Positions 11,398 to 52,892 of a stretch of 64,000 nt of DNA are shown here, one piece after another. The stretch's first letter is position 1; each line of letters opens with the position of its first letter. The DNA is from Myotis daubentonii. Taxonomy: Eukaryota > Chordata > Mammalia > Chiroptera > Vespertilionidae. A model generated the notes under the pieces. That model did no database searches. It was not told where the DNA came from and was given only the letters and a program-made list of their open reading frames with translations. The translations under genes and the position numbers were made by a program. The stretch lies in the NCBI RefSeq assembly GCF_963259705.1, contig NC_081844.1, positions 110,298,965 through 110,362,964 on the forward strand. Reading direction: 5' to 3'.

Positions 11398-11613
11398 CCT
11401 GGCCGGCGTGGCTCAGTGGCTGAGCGTCGACCTATGAGCCAGGAGGTCACAGTTCAATTCCCGGTCAGGGCACAGGCCCGGGTTGTGGGCTCGATCCCCA
11501 GTGTGGGGCGTGCAGGAGGCAGCCTATCCATGATTCTCTCTCATCACTGATGTTTCTGTCCTCTCTCCCTCTCCCTTCCTCTCTGAAATCAAAAGTATAT
11601 TTTTAAAAAATAT
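11398..11613 (+). mobile_element. Ves-type SINE
   Basis: Starts CCTGGCCGGCGTGGCTCAGT, has the B-box-like GTTCAATTCCC, and ends in an A-rich tail. A perfect 13-bp target duplication ATTCAGGGGAGGG lies at 11385-11397 and 11614-11626. Confidence 0.95.
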
Positions 11614-11626
11614 ATTCAGGGGAGGG

Positions 11627-12558
11627 AGGAGCATCCAACGTGGATATTGACGCCTTGGAAATAGCGAAGGCAGGTTCACCTGGAGGGAGCGACGGAGGCG
11701 GCTTGTGGAGGCGGCACCCGCCCCCTCCAGCAGCCAGGCGGCCAGCGCTGTTTGCAAAGGGGCTGGAGGTCAGGACGCCGGTGGTGACGGCGGCTTGCTG
11801 TCTGGCACTTTGCTGGCCTGACTGGGACCGCGCCCTCACTTGGAATCACTGAGTCAGTTGCTGCTCCAAACAGCAAAGAGCCAAGGCCCTTGGTTGCATG
11901 TAGCAAAGGCCCAGGCCAGACAGCTCATTCCCTGGGAGATCACTGCGGTCGACAGCAGGGACCAGACACCACGCGGGAGGAGCAGGGCCACGGGTGGCCG
12001 GGGCTCACGGGGCCGGGACCTGGAGTTAGAGACCCAGAGAGACGGCCCTGCCACTTCTCGCGGGTGCGCGGGTCGGTCACAGCGGTGACACGGCGTCGCT
12101 CCCCTGCCTCCCTCCCCCGCTCCGCCCGCTGTGGGTGGCCCAGCTCTGACCTCCCCGGCGTCCAGGTGCCGGCCTCCGGCTCAGCCCCCAGCCCGCTCCC
12201 CGGCCGCGTGGAAGCTCCAGGGGGAGGTGCAACCGGCGCGGGGGTGGGTCCTCCCTGGGCAGCTCAGGCACCCGGGGCCAGGGGTCTATTTGACACAGAT
12301 GAGACCGCAGGGCGGTGGCCGCTGAGAGGGTGTGAGTAGGAGGCATCACTGGGTATCGGGGTACCCACCGCCCTAGACTTGGCTTCACCTTCATCTTCAG
12401 CAGCCTGCCCCCCCTTCAGATGCCCAGGCCCAGGGCCCTGGAGCTGAGGTGCCCCTCCCAGTGTGGGCGCGTGGGCACAGATCAGAAGCTCTGGGAACCC
12501 CAGTGTTTAGGGGTTTTATGGGGTGTCATTACACAGGCATGGCTGGTTAAGGCATTCT
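11627..12558. other. Noncoding DNA, nothing recognised
   Basis: GC-rich unique-looking DNA between two SINEs. Open frames on both strands overlap and are unsupported. Confidence 0.4.
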
Positions 12559-12570
12559 CCATGGAGGACT

Positions 12571-12794
12571 TTCTTTTCCTCTTTTAAATATATGTTGATT
12601 GACTTCAGAGAGGAAGGGAGAGGGAGAGAGATAGAAACATCAGTGATGAGAGAGAATCACTGATTGGCTGCCCCCTGCACACCCCCTACTGGGGATCGAG
12701 CCCCCAACCCGGGCACGTGCCCTGACCGGGAATCGAACCCTGACCTCCTGGCTCATAGGCTGACGCTCAACCCCTGAGCCACGCCAGCCGGGCG
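12571..12794 (-). mobile_element. Ves-type SINE
   Basis: Complement of the Ves head at the right end (GAGCCACGCCAGCCGGGCG). Perfect 12-bp target duplication CCATGGAGGACT at 12559-12570 and 12795-12806. Confidence 0.94.
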
Positions 12795-13339
12795 CCATGG
12801 AGGACTGAACTCACTCTCTGGCCTCTCCCCTCCCCAGAGGTCAGGTGTGGGGCTGAGTCGCTTCCGGTCACTTGCTTGTCTCCCGGCCACCAGCCCGCCC
12901 TGGAGCTCTCCAGGGCCCGAGCGAGGAGGCATCCCGTTGCCACACAAAGGACACTCTGGCCCCTCCAGATCCCGAGAGTTGTAGGAAAGGGGACCAAGAC
13001 CAAAGTGCTTTTTCTTAAAGGACCTGTGTTTGTTCTGAAATCTCCTCTTTTAACACCAGCGTGTCTGGGGCCGCCCTGGGGCCGCCGCCTGCATCCCTCG
13101 GAGCCGTGGCTCCGTGGAGCAGGGCCGGGGACTGTCTCCTGGTCAGGCTGCTCCATGCTCTCCCGCTGGAGACAGTGCTGAACGTTCCCGTCGAAAACCG
13201 GGGGGAAGGGATAAAAAACGCTGCTATGTTCTTACCACGGAACACGTGCCTCCGTTAGACGTGAATAAAGCGCTTGAAATGCAGGCACTGTCGCCCTGGC
13301 AATTGAGCGCCCGCTGCGCATGAAGGTCCAGAAAAGGCA

Positions 13340-13545
13340 GGTGTCTCGGAAGGAAGTTAGTGGTTGCCCGGGGCGGGAGGGGTGCGCATCGGAGGGATGC
13401 CCATGGCGCTTCCTTTGGAGGCGATGAAACTGTCCTAACATGAATTGGGGTGATCGCTGGGCAGCTCTGTGAATGTACTTTGAATTGTACACTTTAGAAA
13501 GGTGAATTGTGCACTACATAAATTATACTTCATTAAAGCTGTTTG
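13340..13545 (+). mobile_element. L1-type 3' end fragment
   Basis: Contains GTGGTTGCCCGGGGCGGGAG and the tail GAATTGTACACTTTAGAAAG with AATTATACTTCATTAAAGCTG, which resemble the 3' end of old mammalian L1 elements. Boundaries are approximate. Confidence 0.55.
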
Positions 13546-13560
13546 AAAATGAACAGATTA

Positions 13561-14019
13561 GCCCTAACCGGTGTGGCTCAGTGGATAGAGCAGTGATGGC
13601 GAACCTTTTGAGCTCGGCGTGCCAGCATTTTGAAAAACCCTAACTTAACTCTGGTGCCGTGTCACATATAGAAATTTTTTGATATTTGCAACCATAGTAA
13701 AACAAAGACTTATATTTTTGATATTTATTTTATATATTTAAATGCCATTTAACAAAGAAAAATCAACCAGAAAAATGAGTTCACGTGTCACCTCTGACAC
13801 GCGTGTCATAGGTTCGCCATCACTGGGATAGAGCGTCGGCCTGTGGACTGAAGGGTCCCGGGTTCGATTCCGGTCAAGGGCAACATACCTTGGTTGCAGG
13901 CACATCCCCAGTGGGGCGTGTGCAGGAGGCAGCTGGTCAATGTTTCTCTCTCATCGATGTTTCTAACTCTCTATCCCTCTCCCTTCCTCTCTGTAAAAAA
14001 TCAATAAAATATATTTTAA
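13561..14019 (+). mobile_element. Ves-type SINE interrupted by a hAT MITE
   Basis: The SINE head GCCCTAACCGGTGTGGCTCA runs to 13590 and resumes at 13834 with GGGTTCGATTCCGGTC (B box) and the pyrimidine-rich tail. The SINE is flanked by AAATGAACAGAT at 13547-13558 and 14021-14032. The interruption is a separate hAT element. Confidence 0.93.
13591..13825. mobile_element. Nonautonomous hAT element (235 bp) nested in a SINE
   Basis: Inverted ends CAGTGATGGCGAACC and GGTTCGCCATCACTG, with a perfect 8-bp target duplication GGATAGAG (13583-13590 and 13826-13833) made from the host SINE. This is the nhAT type of the vespertilionid hAT expansion. It has no coding capacity. Confidence 0.95.
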
Positions 14020-14465
14020 AAAATGAACAGATCAGACGTAGATATCAACCTAAATCAGTCTCAAAAAACGTAGAGAAAAGAAAGCAAGGTGGAAAAGGAA
14101 GCGAGGAAGTGCACAGCATGACACCATCGGTGTGAAACTGCAAAACAAAAAATAACCACACAGGTCGTCTTCGTTAAGGACAATTCTCCGTGAGACACGA
14201 AAACGTGGAGGGCTGTCCGCCAGCTGCAGTCTCCCCCTCCCAGAGTTGTTTCCCTAATACTATGGCTTGTCCACCCATTGCTATGGTTAGTATAGACAGG
14301 AATGTAGACACGGGTGGCGAAGGCAGCGCTCCAGTGGTGAGTACGTGAGACACAGAGTTAGTAAAGCTACTGTCACAGCCAGAACCTGTGTGTCTCTCTC
14401 CATACAAACAACTGTGAGCCGACTTTTGCTCACCCTGCTTGTCTGTATTCTGTCCCCTCCTTTCT

Positions 14466-14650
14466 TTTCATTTATCCATTGATTGGTTATCGAGAGGGAG
14501 GAGGGAGAGGGAGAGAGAAACACCGATTTGTCGTTCCACTTGTGTATGCATTCGTCGTCTGATGCTTGTACGCGCCCTGACCAGGGATCGAACCTGAATT
14601 GTGAATCGGGACGACGCTCTAACCAACTGAGCGATCTGGCCAGGCCTCTC
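14466..14650 (-). mobile_element. Ves-type SINE (diverged)
   Basis: Complement with B-box complement GGGATCGAACC and the head end CTGAGCGATCTGGCCAGGCC. Imperfect flanks CTCCTTTCTT and TTCCTTTCTT. Ends approximate. Confidence 0.8.
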
Positions 14651-14727
14651 CCTTCCTTTCTTAAATAGTTAAAATACCATAATGCTTTCCTCTGCCTGAC
14701 TCTTTTCATTTATCTATTTATTTATTT

Positions 14728-14914
14728 TAAAGCATCACTTATTGATTTGGGAGACAGAGGAAGGGAACAGAGAGAAACATCAATGTGAGGGTGTCACATC
14801 CATCGGCTGCCTCCCCCGCGCCCCCCTGGGGTTCGAGCCGAAACCCGGGCATGTGCCCTGACCGGGAATCGAACCGGCATCCTTTCGGTGCCCCGGGTGA
14901 CACCCAACCAGGCC
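14728..14914 (-). mobile_element. Ves-type SINE just upstream of the CARD11 start exon
   Basis: Complement with TTATTGATTTGGGAGACAGA at the tail side, B-box complement GGGAATCGAACC and a head ending CCAACCAGGCCC. Its right end is about 115 bp before ATG 15031, so the splice acceptor of the first coding exon must lie in or just beside this gap. Confidence 0.85.
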
Positions 14915-14994
14915 CTGCTCGACCTTAATGAACCCAACAGCGTCCAGCGGTCACCCTGAGGGACTTCGCCACGGTCCCGTGAGCTCCCGGGTGA

Positions 14995-46379
<31,385 letters not shown>

Positions 46380-46822
46380 GGCGGCGCGTGCCAGCGGGAC
46401 TCGGCGGTTGTCCGGGCCCCACGGCAGGGCTCTGGGCGAGGGCAGAGGGCATCGTGTGGCCGCAGAGCCGCCCGCCTGGGGCTTCTCCCCCCAGCGAGAG
46501 CCCGGGGCCCAGACCCTCCCCTGGGAGGGAGCGGGCGCGGAGCCGCTGATCCTGCGGGGCTGGGCGGCCAAGGGTCCGGCCTGGCTGCCCGGAGCGGGGG
46601 CAGGGCCCCCAGGGGGCACAGCCGGCCGAGGAGCCGCAGCAGCAGTTGAATGTGACGCAGGGAGCGGGCGTACGGCCCGCGATGCAGGGACCCAGCGGCC
46701 GGGCACCGCCTGTGCGGGGACGGGACGCTCAGAGCACACATTCCCGCAGGACCGCCGTCGGGCGGGGGAGCTGTGCCCGCTGTTCTTTATCTTGCATTAA
46801 AATGTCTCCATTTCCTTGGTTT
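46380..46822 (+). other. CARD11: CARD11 3' UTR (probable)
   Basis: Runs from the stop codon to about 20 bases after the ATTAAA signal; no intron or repeat seen. The exact cleavage point is inferred. Confidence 0.7.
46796..46801 (+). other. CARD11: Poly(A) signal ATTAAA
   Basis: ATTAAA lies 417 bases after the stop in TTTATCTTGCATTAAAATG, the first good signal downstream. Used to place the 3' end. Confidence 0.7.
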
Positions 46823-47829
46823 CAAGCCTCCTTTCATCTCATAGTCGGCAGGGCTTGCAGCTCCTGCCGGCTTCCCGACCTGCAGCCACGGCAGCGGGTG
46901 TGTCAGGCTCACGTCGTGGCGGGTGAAGGCGGGTGAACGTCCTCCGCCGTTTTCCCAGGATGACCGAGTGGGGGGACGTGGTTTCCTCTCCTGGACCACG
47001 GCAGCCGCTCACGCCCAGGCGCCCCCTGAGCGGGCCCTGGGCTCTACCTCACCAGCCACAGTGGTGGTGGGGCTGGGGGAGAACAGGGGTGCCTCCAGCC
47101 CTGGCACTGCCCGCATGCTGCCCCCAGAGCCGCCACCTGATGGCCATGCTGCCCCGTGTCTGTCTGGCGTCCCTCTCCCCGCCCAGCTTCCCAGATGTGT
47201 CCTTGGCCGGGATGCCAGGGCTGCTCGGTGGGGAGATGGTCCCAGCACCTGCCCGGCCCCTCTTGTTACCCAGGATGCCCTGGGGGTCCCTGGTAACTCC
47301 CCAAAGCCTTGCCCCGAGCTCTGGGGGCCTGGGACAGAGATCGGAGGCGAGGGCTCCGCGCCAGCTGCGGCCAACCCGGCTTCATCCTTCCCATTTCAAA
47401 CCCCAAGAGTCCAAACTGACAGCAGCAGGCGTGCCCCCCACTGTCCTCCCTCTCACCCCTGCCCCCAGGCCAGCGGGCCAGTCCCGACCTGGCACCTCTC
47501 GGACCTGGCACCTCTCGGACCGGCTGCAGGGACTGGGCCTCAGAGCAAGGCTTTGTGGGAGGCGGGTGGTTCACCTCCATTTTTAACCTGGAATCGAGTA
47601 CCCATCTGTAACAGGTAAGACATTCCCAGAGTGGAAAAGCCACACACTGTAAAGGCCGCCACCTCTGCCCCCTCCCCCTCCCCGTCCCCATCCCCCGGGA
47701 CACAGGAAGCCACGCTTGTGATGTCACGTGTGCCTTCCAGAGCCTTCCGCAGAGCGCAACGGAGGGGCTCGCTCCCCCTCTGTCCCCCGACCGCAAGCAC
47801 AGTAGCCACCCTCCTCCGTGCTTCGCTTC
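46823..47829. other. Intergenic DNA downstream of CARD11
   Basis: GC-rich; nothing recognised. Open frames up to 231 codons on + overlap others on -, with no gene signature. Confidence 0.45.
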
Positions 47830-48038
47830 TTTTTTGTTTGTTTTTTATTGATTTCAGAGAGAGAGGGAGGGGGAGAGAGAGAAACATCAGTGACGAGAGA
47901 GAATCACCCGTCGGCTGCCTCCTGCACGCCCCCCCGGGGATCGGGCCTGTAACCCGGGCAGGTGCCCCGACCGGAATGGAACCGCGACCTCCTGGTTCAT
48001 AGGTCGACGCTCACCACGGAGCCCCACCGGCCGCGCTG
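47830..48038 (-). mobile_element. Ves-type SINE
   Basis: TTTTTTATTGATTTCAGAGA tail side, CCGGAATGGAACC B-box complement, head end GAGCCCCACCGGCCGCGC. Related flanks TGCTTCGCTTCTT and TTCGCTGCTTCTT. Confidence 0.87.
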
Positions 48039-49060
48039 CACTTCGCTGCTTCTTCGCCTGAAGCGTGTCCGGGGCCGGGCTCCTCCCCGGCTGGGGAACC
48101 CCCTGTCTCTTCCCCTGCACCTCCCACAGCCCCGCCTCCGCAGGGGTGATGCTCTGCATGACGGGGGGGGGGGACCCCTTCCTAACTGACGGGCCTGCTG
48201 CAGACCGGCCTCCATGTCAGCCCAAACCAGCCTGCCACGGCCCAGCCTCAGGATGACCTAACTTGGGCAGCGACTGTGTCTGGCGGCTGGAGCAGGGGAG
48301 TGGCCGGTCGGGGGCCCCCGTGTCCCCTGTCCTGGTTCTCTGCTGTTGCATAACCAGCTCCCGGTGCTCGGTGGCTCACACAGCTGGTGCTCAGGATGCA
48401 GGCAGGGCTCAGCAGGCAGCCCCAGCCACCTGGGTCCTCAGCCGGCTCGGGGACGGTGGCTGCTGGCAGGCCTCAGTCACACCTGTGCTCGGGCCTAGTC
48501 ACACCTGGAGGTCACACCAGGCTGTCCTGGGGGAGGGGTCAAGGTCAGACCAAATGCAGGGAGCCTGGGTGCCCAGGTCTGGGGAGAGGCTGAGGGAGAG
48601 GAGGGCCGGGCTGAGGGCTGTGGCAGAGGCCCAGGCCCTCCCTCTGCACATCCGCCGGTCCCTCCACCAGCCACTCATCTGCTGACCTGGCACACCTCCC
48701 TCCACGCCCTCGGTGCCAGCAAAGCCCTCTGCCCCCAGGAGCGTCCGGGCCTGGGTCCCCGGGTCCCCAGGCCAGGCCCTCTCCTGGCAGAGCCGTCCAG
48801 AGGACGCCACGGCTAGCGACAGGAAGTGAGGCTCAGGGCAGTGAATGGGGGCGTAGGGGCGAGAGGAGATTGGGGGCTTCCGGGTTCGTTTGGACTCTGA
48901 AGGCAGCCGTGTGTGGGCGAGGGGGCCGAGCTGCCGACACGCCCCATGCCTGGTGCTTGTCTGAAAGGGCGCAGCCGCCGGGAACACTTCCAGCACCGAG
49001 TGCCTTCCTCTCCCACCACGTGTCATCCTGGCTCCCAGGCCGACTGGCCATGAGGGTGTG
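48039..49060. other. Intergenic DNA, nothing recognised
   Basis: GC-rich unique-looking sequence with no exon or repeat family seen. Confidence 0.4.
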
Positions 49061-49062
49061 AG

Positions 49063-49440
49063 GGTGTGTGTGTGTGTGTGTGTGTGTGTACACGCAAGCG
49101 CACACATGCATCTTTTTCGGCAAATGAGTCAGAGGCTGGGAGGCCTCCAGTGCCCTCTAGTGGCAAGGGGGGCCCACTACTCGGTGCATGGGTATGAGTG
49201 CATGTGTGTGGGGGGGTGCCACATGTTTGGGTGTGTGTGTGTGTGTGCCACATGTTTGGGTGTGTGCATATGCACATACGTGTGTTGTGATTGGGTACAC
49301 ATGCATGTGTTTGGGGGGTGCGTGTATTTGCATATACGCGCATGTACTTGGGTGTGCGCTGTTTTGTATGCTCCTGTGCACGTGTGTGTGTGTTTGGGGT
49401 GGGTGTGAACACATGGGTTTGGGTGTGTGCATGCACATTT
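49063..49440. repeat. (TG)n tract and TG-rich low-complexity DNA
   Basis: A perfect (TG)n run at about 49063-49088, then degenerate TG/CA-rich sequence at 49185-49440. Confidence 0.9.
49151..49163 (-). promoter_or_regulatory. Candidate CTCF site
   Basis: TGCCCTCTAGTGG is the complement of CCACTAGAGGGCA, a close match to the CTCF core. Motif only. Confidence 0.45.
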
Positions 49441-50059
49441 CTGCTCACGCTGGAGTGTGGGGTGTCAGGTCCAGGCGGAGCACACGTGGGCATGGCTGCT
49501 GGGCTCTCAGTCACACGTCACACATATGTTCATGGAGACCCCTCTCCTGGCTTTTCTCCGTCACCCCTGGCCCAGTTGATGGCCTTGTTCCCTCCTGGCT
49601 GTGACTGCCACCTGCCCCCCAGTGCACCCCGCTCAGTTTAAATTCCCCCCAAACAGCTTGGCAAGTCCAGCCCCCAGACCCTGTCCCTCAGGCCGGCTGA
49701 CCTGGCTTTTGGTCAGAGTGCCAGGGCGGGTGACTGGGCCACGCCCTGCCCGGGAGCCTGCAGTCCCGGGGACATCAATCTCCCAGATGCAGCTGCCCCT
49801 GGCTGTGGAGGTGCCTGGCCTGTCACCTGCAGGGCACAGCGTCCTGCTCAGCTGGCTGGACCGGGACCCATCGAGTCCCTTTCGCCAAATGCTACGGCCA
49901 AAGGGCAGGCTCTTCCTGGCGTCTTCCATCCCGAGTGACCGGGGCCCTCCAGGGCCTGGCACACCCAGGAGGTCCCCAGACCTTCAACAACATGTCGCTC
50001 AATCCTGCATCCCTCACGCGGGTCCGGGCGGCCTGTGTGGAGGAGAAACCCCGTGATTC

Positions 50060-50190
50060 CCGACGCCCACCGACAGGGTTGGAGCCTGGCTGCACCACTC
50101 ACGACTCTGTGAACCTGAGCAGGTGCCTCAATGTTTCCAGCTGTGAAATGGGCGCGGATCTAAGACGCGCTGGTGAGGGCTGAGCGCTGT
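50060..50190 (+). mobile_element. MIR-like SINE fragment
   Basis: CACTCACGACTCTGTGAACC, AATGTTTCCAGCTGTGAAAT resemble the MIR core. Ends approximate. Confidence 0.5.
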
Positions 50191-50645
50191 GGGGAGCTCC
50201 GCTGAGAACCTCGCCTCCGTGGTGGGCCAGACGCTCAGAACCCGACTGGAACCCTCCACCCTCTGGGTGACGGCGCCCTCATCACCTCCAGGGCAGAAGA
50301 GGAAATGAGGCTCAGAGAGGCAGGGCCTCCCCGGGGGCAGGAACTGTGCAGCTGGGATGTGCAACCAGGCCTGGCTCACCCGGAAGTGCGGGCTCTGCAG
50401 CGCCCCCCAGAGCACGTGTGTGACTGTGCACCCCATGGGGAGGGAACTGCTGCGGCTGCCAGATGCCCGCAGAGCGCCCCGCTGAGCAGGCTGCCGAGAG
50501 GGGTGTAACGTGGCCACAAGCAGCACAGGTGGTGATGCCTCGTTCATCTGTGGGGGCCGGGGGGCTCCCCCAGAGCCCCATGTTCATTACCCGCCCCTCC
50601 CCCACGTCTCCACGCCTGGTCCAGCGCCAGGTGACCCTCCAGTTC

Positions 50646-50659
50646 CCACTAGGCGGCAG
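50646..50659 (+). promoter_or_regulatory. Candidate CTCF site
   Basis: CCACTAGGCGGCAG matches the CTCF core closely and is opposite in orientation to the site at 49151. Motif only. Confidence 0.5.
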
Positions 50660-50904
50660 CATGGGCCCCCCCCCCAGCTCCCTGAGCTGCTAGGGGTTGG
50701 CACCTGGGCCCGCAGGTGTGACCGGGTGAGCGGCAGGCGCAGAGGGGTAACGTGTCTTCCCCAAAACTCCCTGAGGCTGGCAGCACCCAGGGGTGTCCCT
50801 CGTCCTGTCCTGGAAGATGTGGCTGTAACCCCCTCCCCACAGAGGGGACCCCGTCCTGGGGCTCAGCCCACTTCTGCCCGGGCACGCCCACCCCGCCGCG
50901 GGCT

Positions 50905-51100
50905 CGGACATAAATTAAAATTCCATTTCATTAAGGCAGCGGCAATCCATCCCCGCTGCGCTAACAATGCCGGGCGGCTCCTCCGCGGCGGTAACTCACG
51001 CGGCCTCCCCCGCTCCGGCTCGCAAACTGCTGGAGCTGCACTTTCCGCCCAAATTTATGGCGCTGGCAGCGTCTGGGGCCTGAGTTACAGCCGCGGGTGT
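50905..51100. promoter_or_regulatory. Candidate conserved noncoding element downstream of CARD11
   Basis: Non-repeat block with ATAAATTAAAATTCCATTTC, TTCATTAAGG and CCCAAATTTATGG in GC-rich DNA, directly before a minisatellite. Possible enhancer; inference only. Confidence 0.3.
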
Positions 51101-51204
51101 GATGGGGCCGGCATTCTCCTGCATCCAGTCCTCCCGCCCTGGCAGCCGGGAGCGGGGAGGGGCAGGCCTGTTCTCCCGGCACCGGCTTTGTTCTCTGGCC
51201 GCCA

Positions 51205-51549
51205 GGCCCCGGCCACCCACCCCAGGCAGACACCCCACAATCCAGGCCCCGGCCACCCACCCCAGGCAGACACCCCACAATCCAGGCCCCGGCCACCCAC
51301 CCCAGGCAGACACCCCACAATCCAGGCCCCGGCCACCCACCCCAGGCAGACACCCCACAATCCAGGCCCCGGCCACCCACCCCAGGCAGACACCCCACAA
51401 TCCAGGCCCCGGCCACCCACCCCAGGCAGACACCCCACAATCCAGGCCCCGGCCACCCACCCCAGGCAGACACCCCACAATCCAGGCCCCGGCCACCCAC
51501 CCCAGGCAGACACCCCACAATCCAGGCCCCGGCCACCCACCCCAGGCAG
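51205..51549. repeat. 40-bp minisatellite, ~8.6 identical copies
   Basis: Unit begins GGCCCCGGCCACCCACCCCA and contains GGCAGACACCCCACAATCCA. Every full copy appears identical, which suggests recent expansion or homogenisation. Confidence 0.97.
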
Positions 51550-52639
51550 AGGCCCGGAGCGGTGCCAACGCCCAGCTGAATGCACTCCCGTGTAACCCGT
51601 AAAGGAGGGAGTGCCGGAACCCATTTCACAGACCAGCTAACTGAGCCCGGCCTGCGAACAGCAGGGCCCACAGCTCAGCCTCCGCCCCAGCGAAACACTG
51701 GCCCAGGTGCGGGCCGCCCGTGGCCCGGGGCGCCCACGGCAGCATCGCCTGCAACGGCCCCAGATGAGAACAAAAGAGCAAACCCCACAGGCCGCAGCGC
51801 AGAGCCTGGTGGGACCCTGAGACGCGGGGCTGGTGAGAAAGAGCCAGGCCGCTCCGTGTGTCTGTGCAGCCGGGGTGGCCAAGCTGTGCTGGATGTGGCT
51901 GCCAGCAGGAGCAGGTATGCGCGGGGCGGGGTGAGGCGCATGACGTACCATGCAGGCCTGCGTGCACAGAAGCTGCGGGGGGGGGGGGGGGGGACGCAAT
52001 GGACAGGGCCCGGCAGGGACCGGCATGTCCCCACCCCCTTGCGAAACGCTGGCCCGGCCTCCCCTCTGCCCACAGCCTCCGGGAAACGGGCTGGTCTTCC
52101 TGCCTGGAAGGGAGTTCCCAGAATCCGGAGCAAAGCCTGCGCCCTGCGCCCCGGGGTCATCGCAAGGTGACTCCCTCCCGTGCACATTCCTGTCCAGGCC
52201 CCGTGTTTACCAGAGCGGTTTCGTCCCGAGGGCTGCGGTGTCCAGACAGGAGTCCTGCCCTCCGGGGTCAGGGGACACAGCCAAGTGCTTGGGGCGGGAG
52301 ACAGGGACCCAGGGCGCCGGGCCAGCCGGGCGGGGTCCAGCCCAGGGAGCCTGCGGAGCGGGAGGGGGGGGGAGCCCTGGAGGCCGGGGTGGGCGGGGAG
52401 GGGGCGGCATGCTCGGGCCTCCCGCTCCAGCACTGGACACAGCTGGGGTCTCTGAGAAGGCCCACTCTGCTCCCTCACCTTCCTCTCCTCTCGGCAGACA
52501 GACGGAACTTTCTAGTATGTGCCCATAGGGCCGGTCCCTGCCCAGCGCAGACACCTCCAGGGCTCCCACTGCCCTCGGGGCAGACTCTGCCCTGCAGTCT
52601 GGTCTCCACTTCCTGCACCAACGTGATCAGCTCCCCTGA
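51550..52639. other. Intergenic DNA, nothing recognised
   Basis: GC-rich, with an 18-G run near 51977-51994 that is prone to sequencing error. No gene seen. Confidence 0.4.
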
Positions 52640-52892
52640 CACACACACACAGGCACACACACGCACACACACAGACACACACGGCACTCACACACAGGCA
52701 CACACACAGGCGCACACACAGGCACACACAGGCGCACACACGCACAGGCACACACATGCACACACGCACAGGTACACACGCGCACACACAGGCACACAGG
52801 TACAGGTGCGAGCGTACACACACACACAGGCACACACAGGCACACACAGAGACACACAGGCACACACAGGCACACACAGGCACACACACGGT
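52640..52892. repeat. (CA)n/CAGGCACA microsatellite
   Basis: About 250 bp of interrupted CA repeats with a recurrent GGCACACAC phrase. Confidence 0.93.

Noticed and set aside
50510..51671. 361-codon plus-strand and 236-codon minus-strand open frames
   Set aside because: They are mostly the 40-bp minisatellite read in a stop-free phase.
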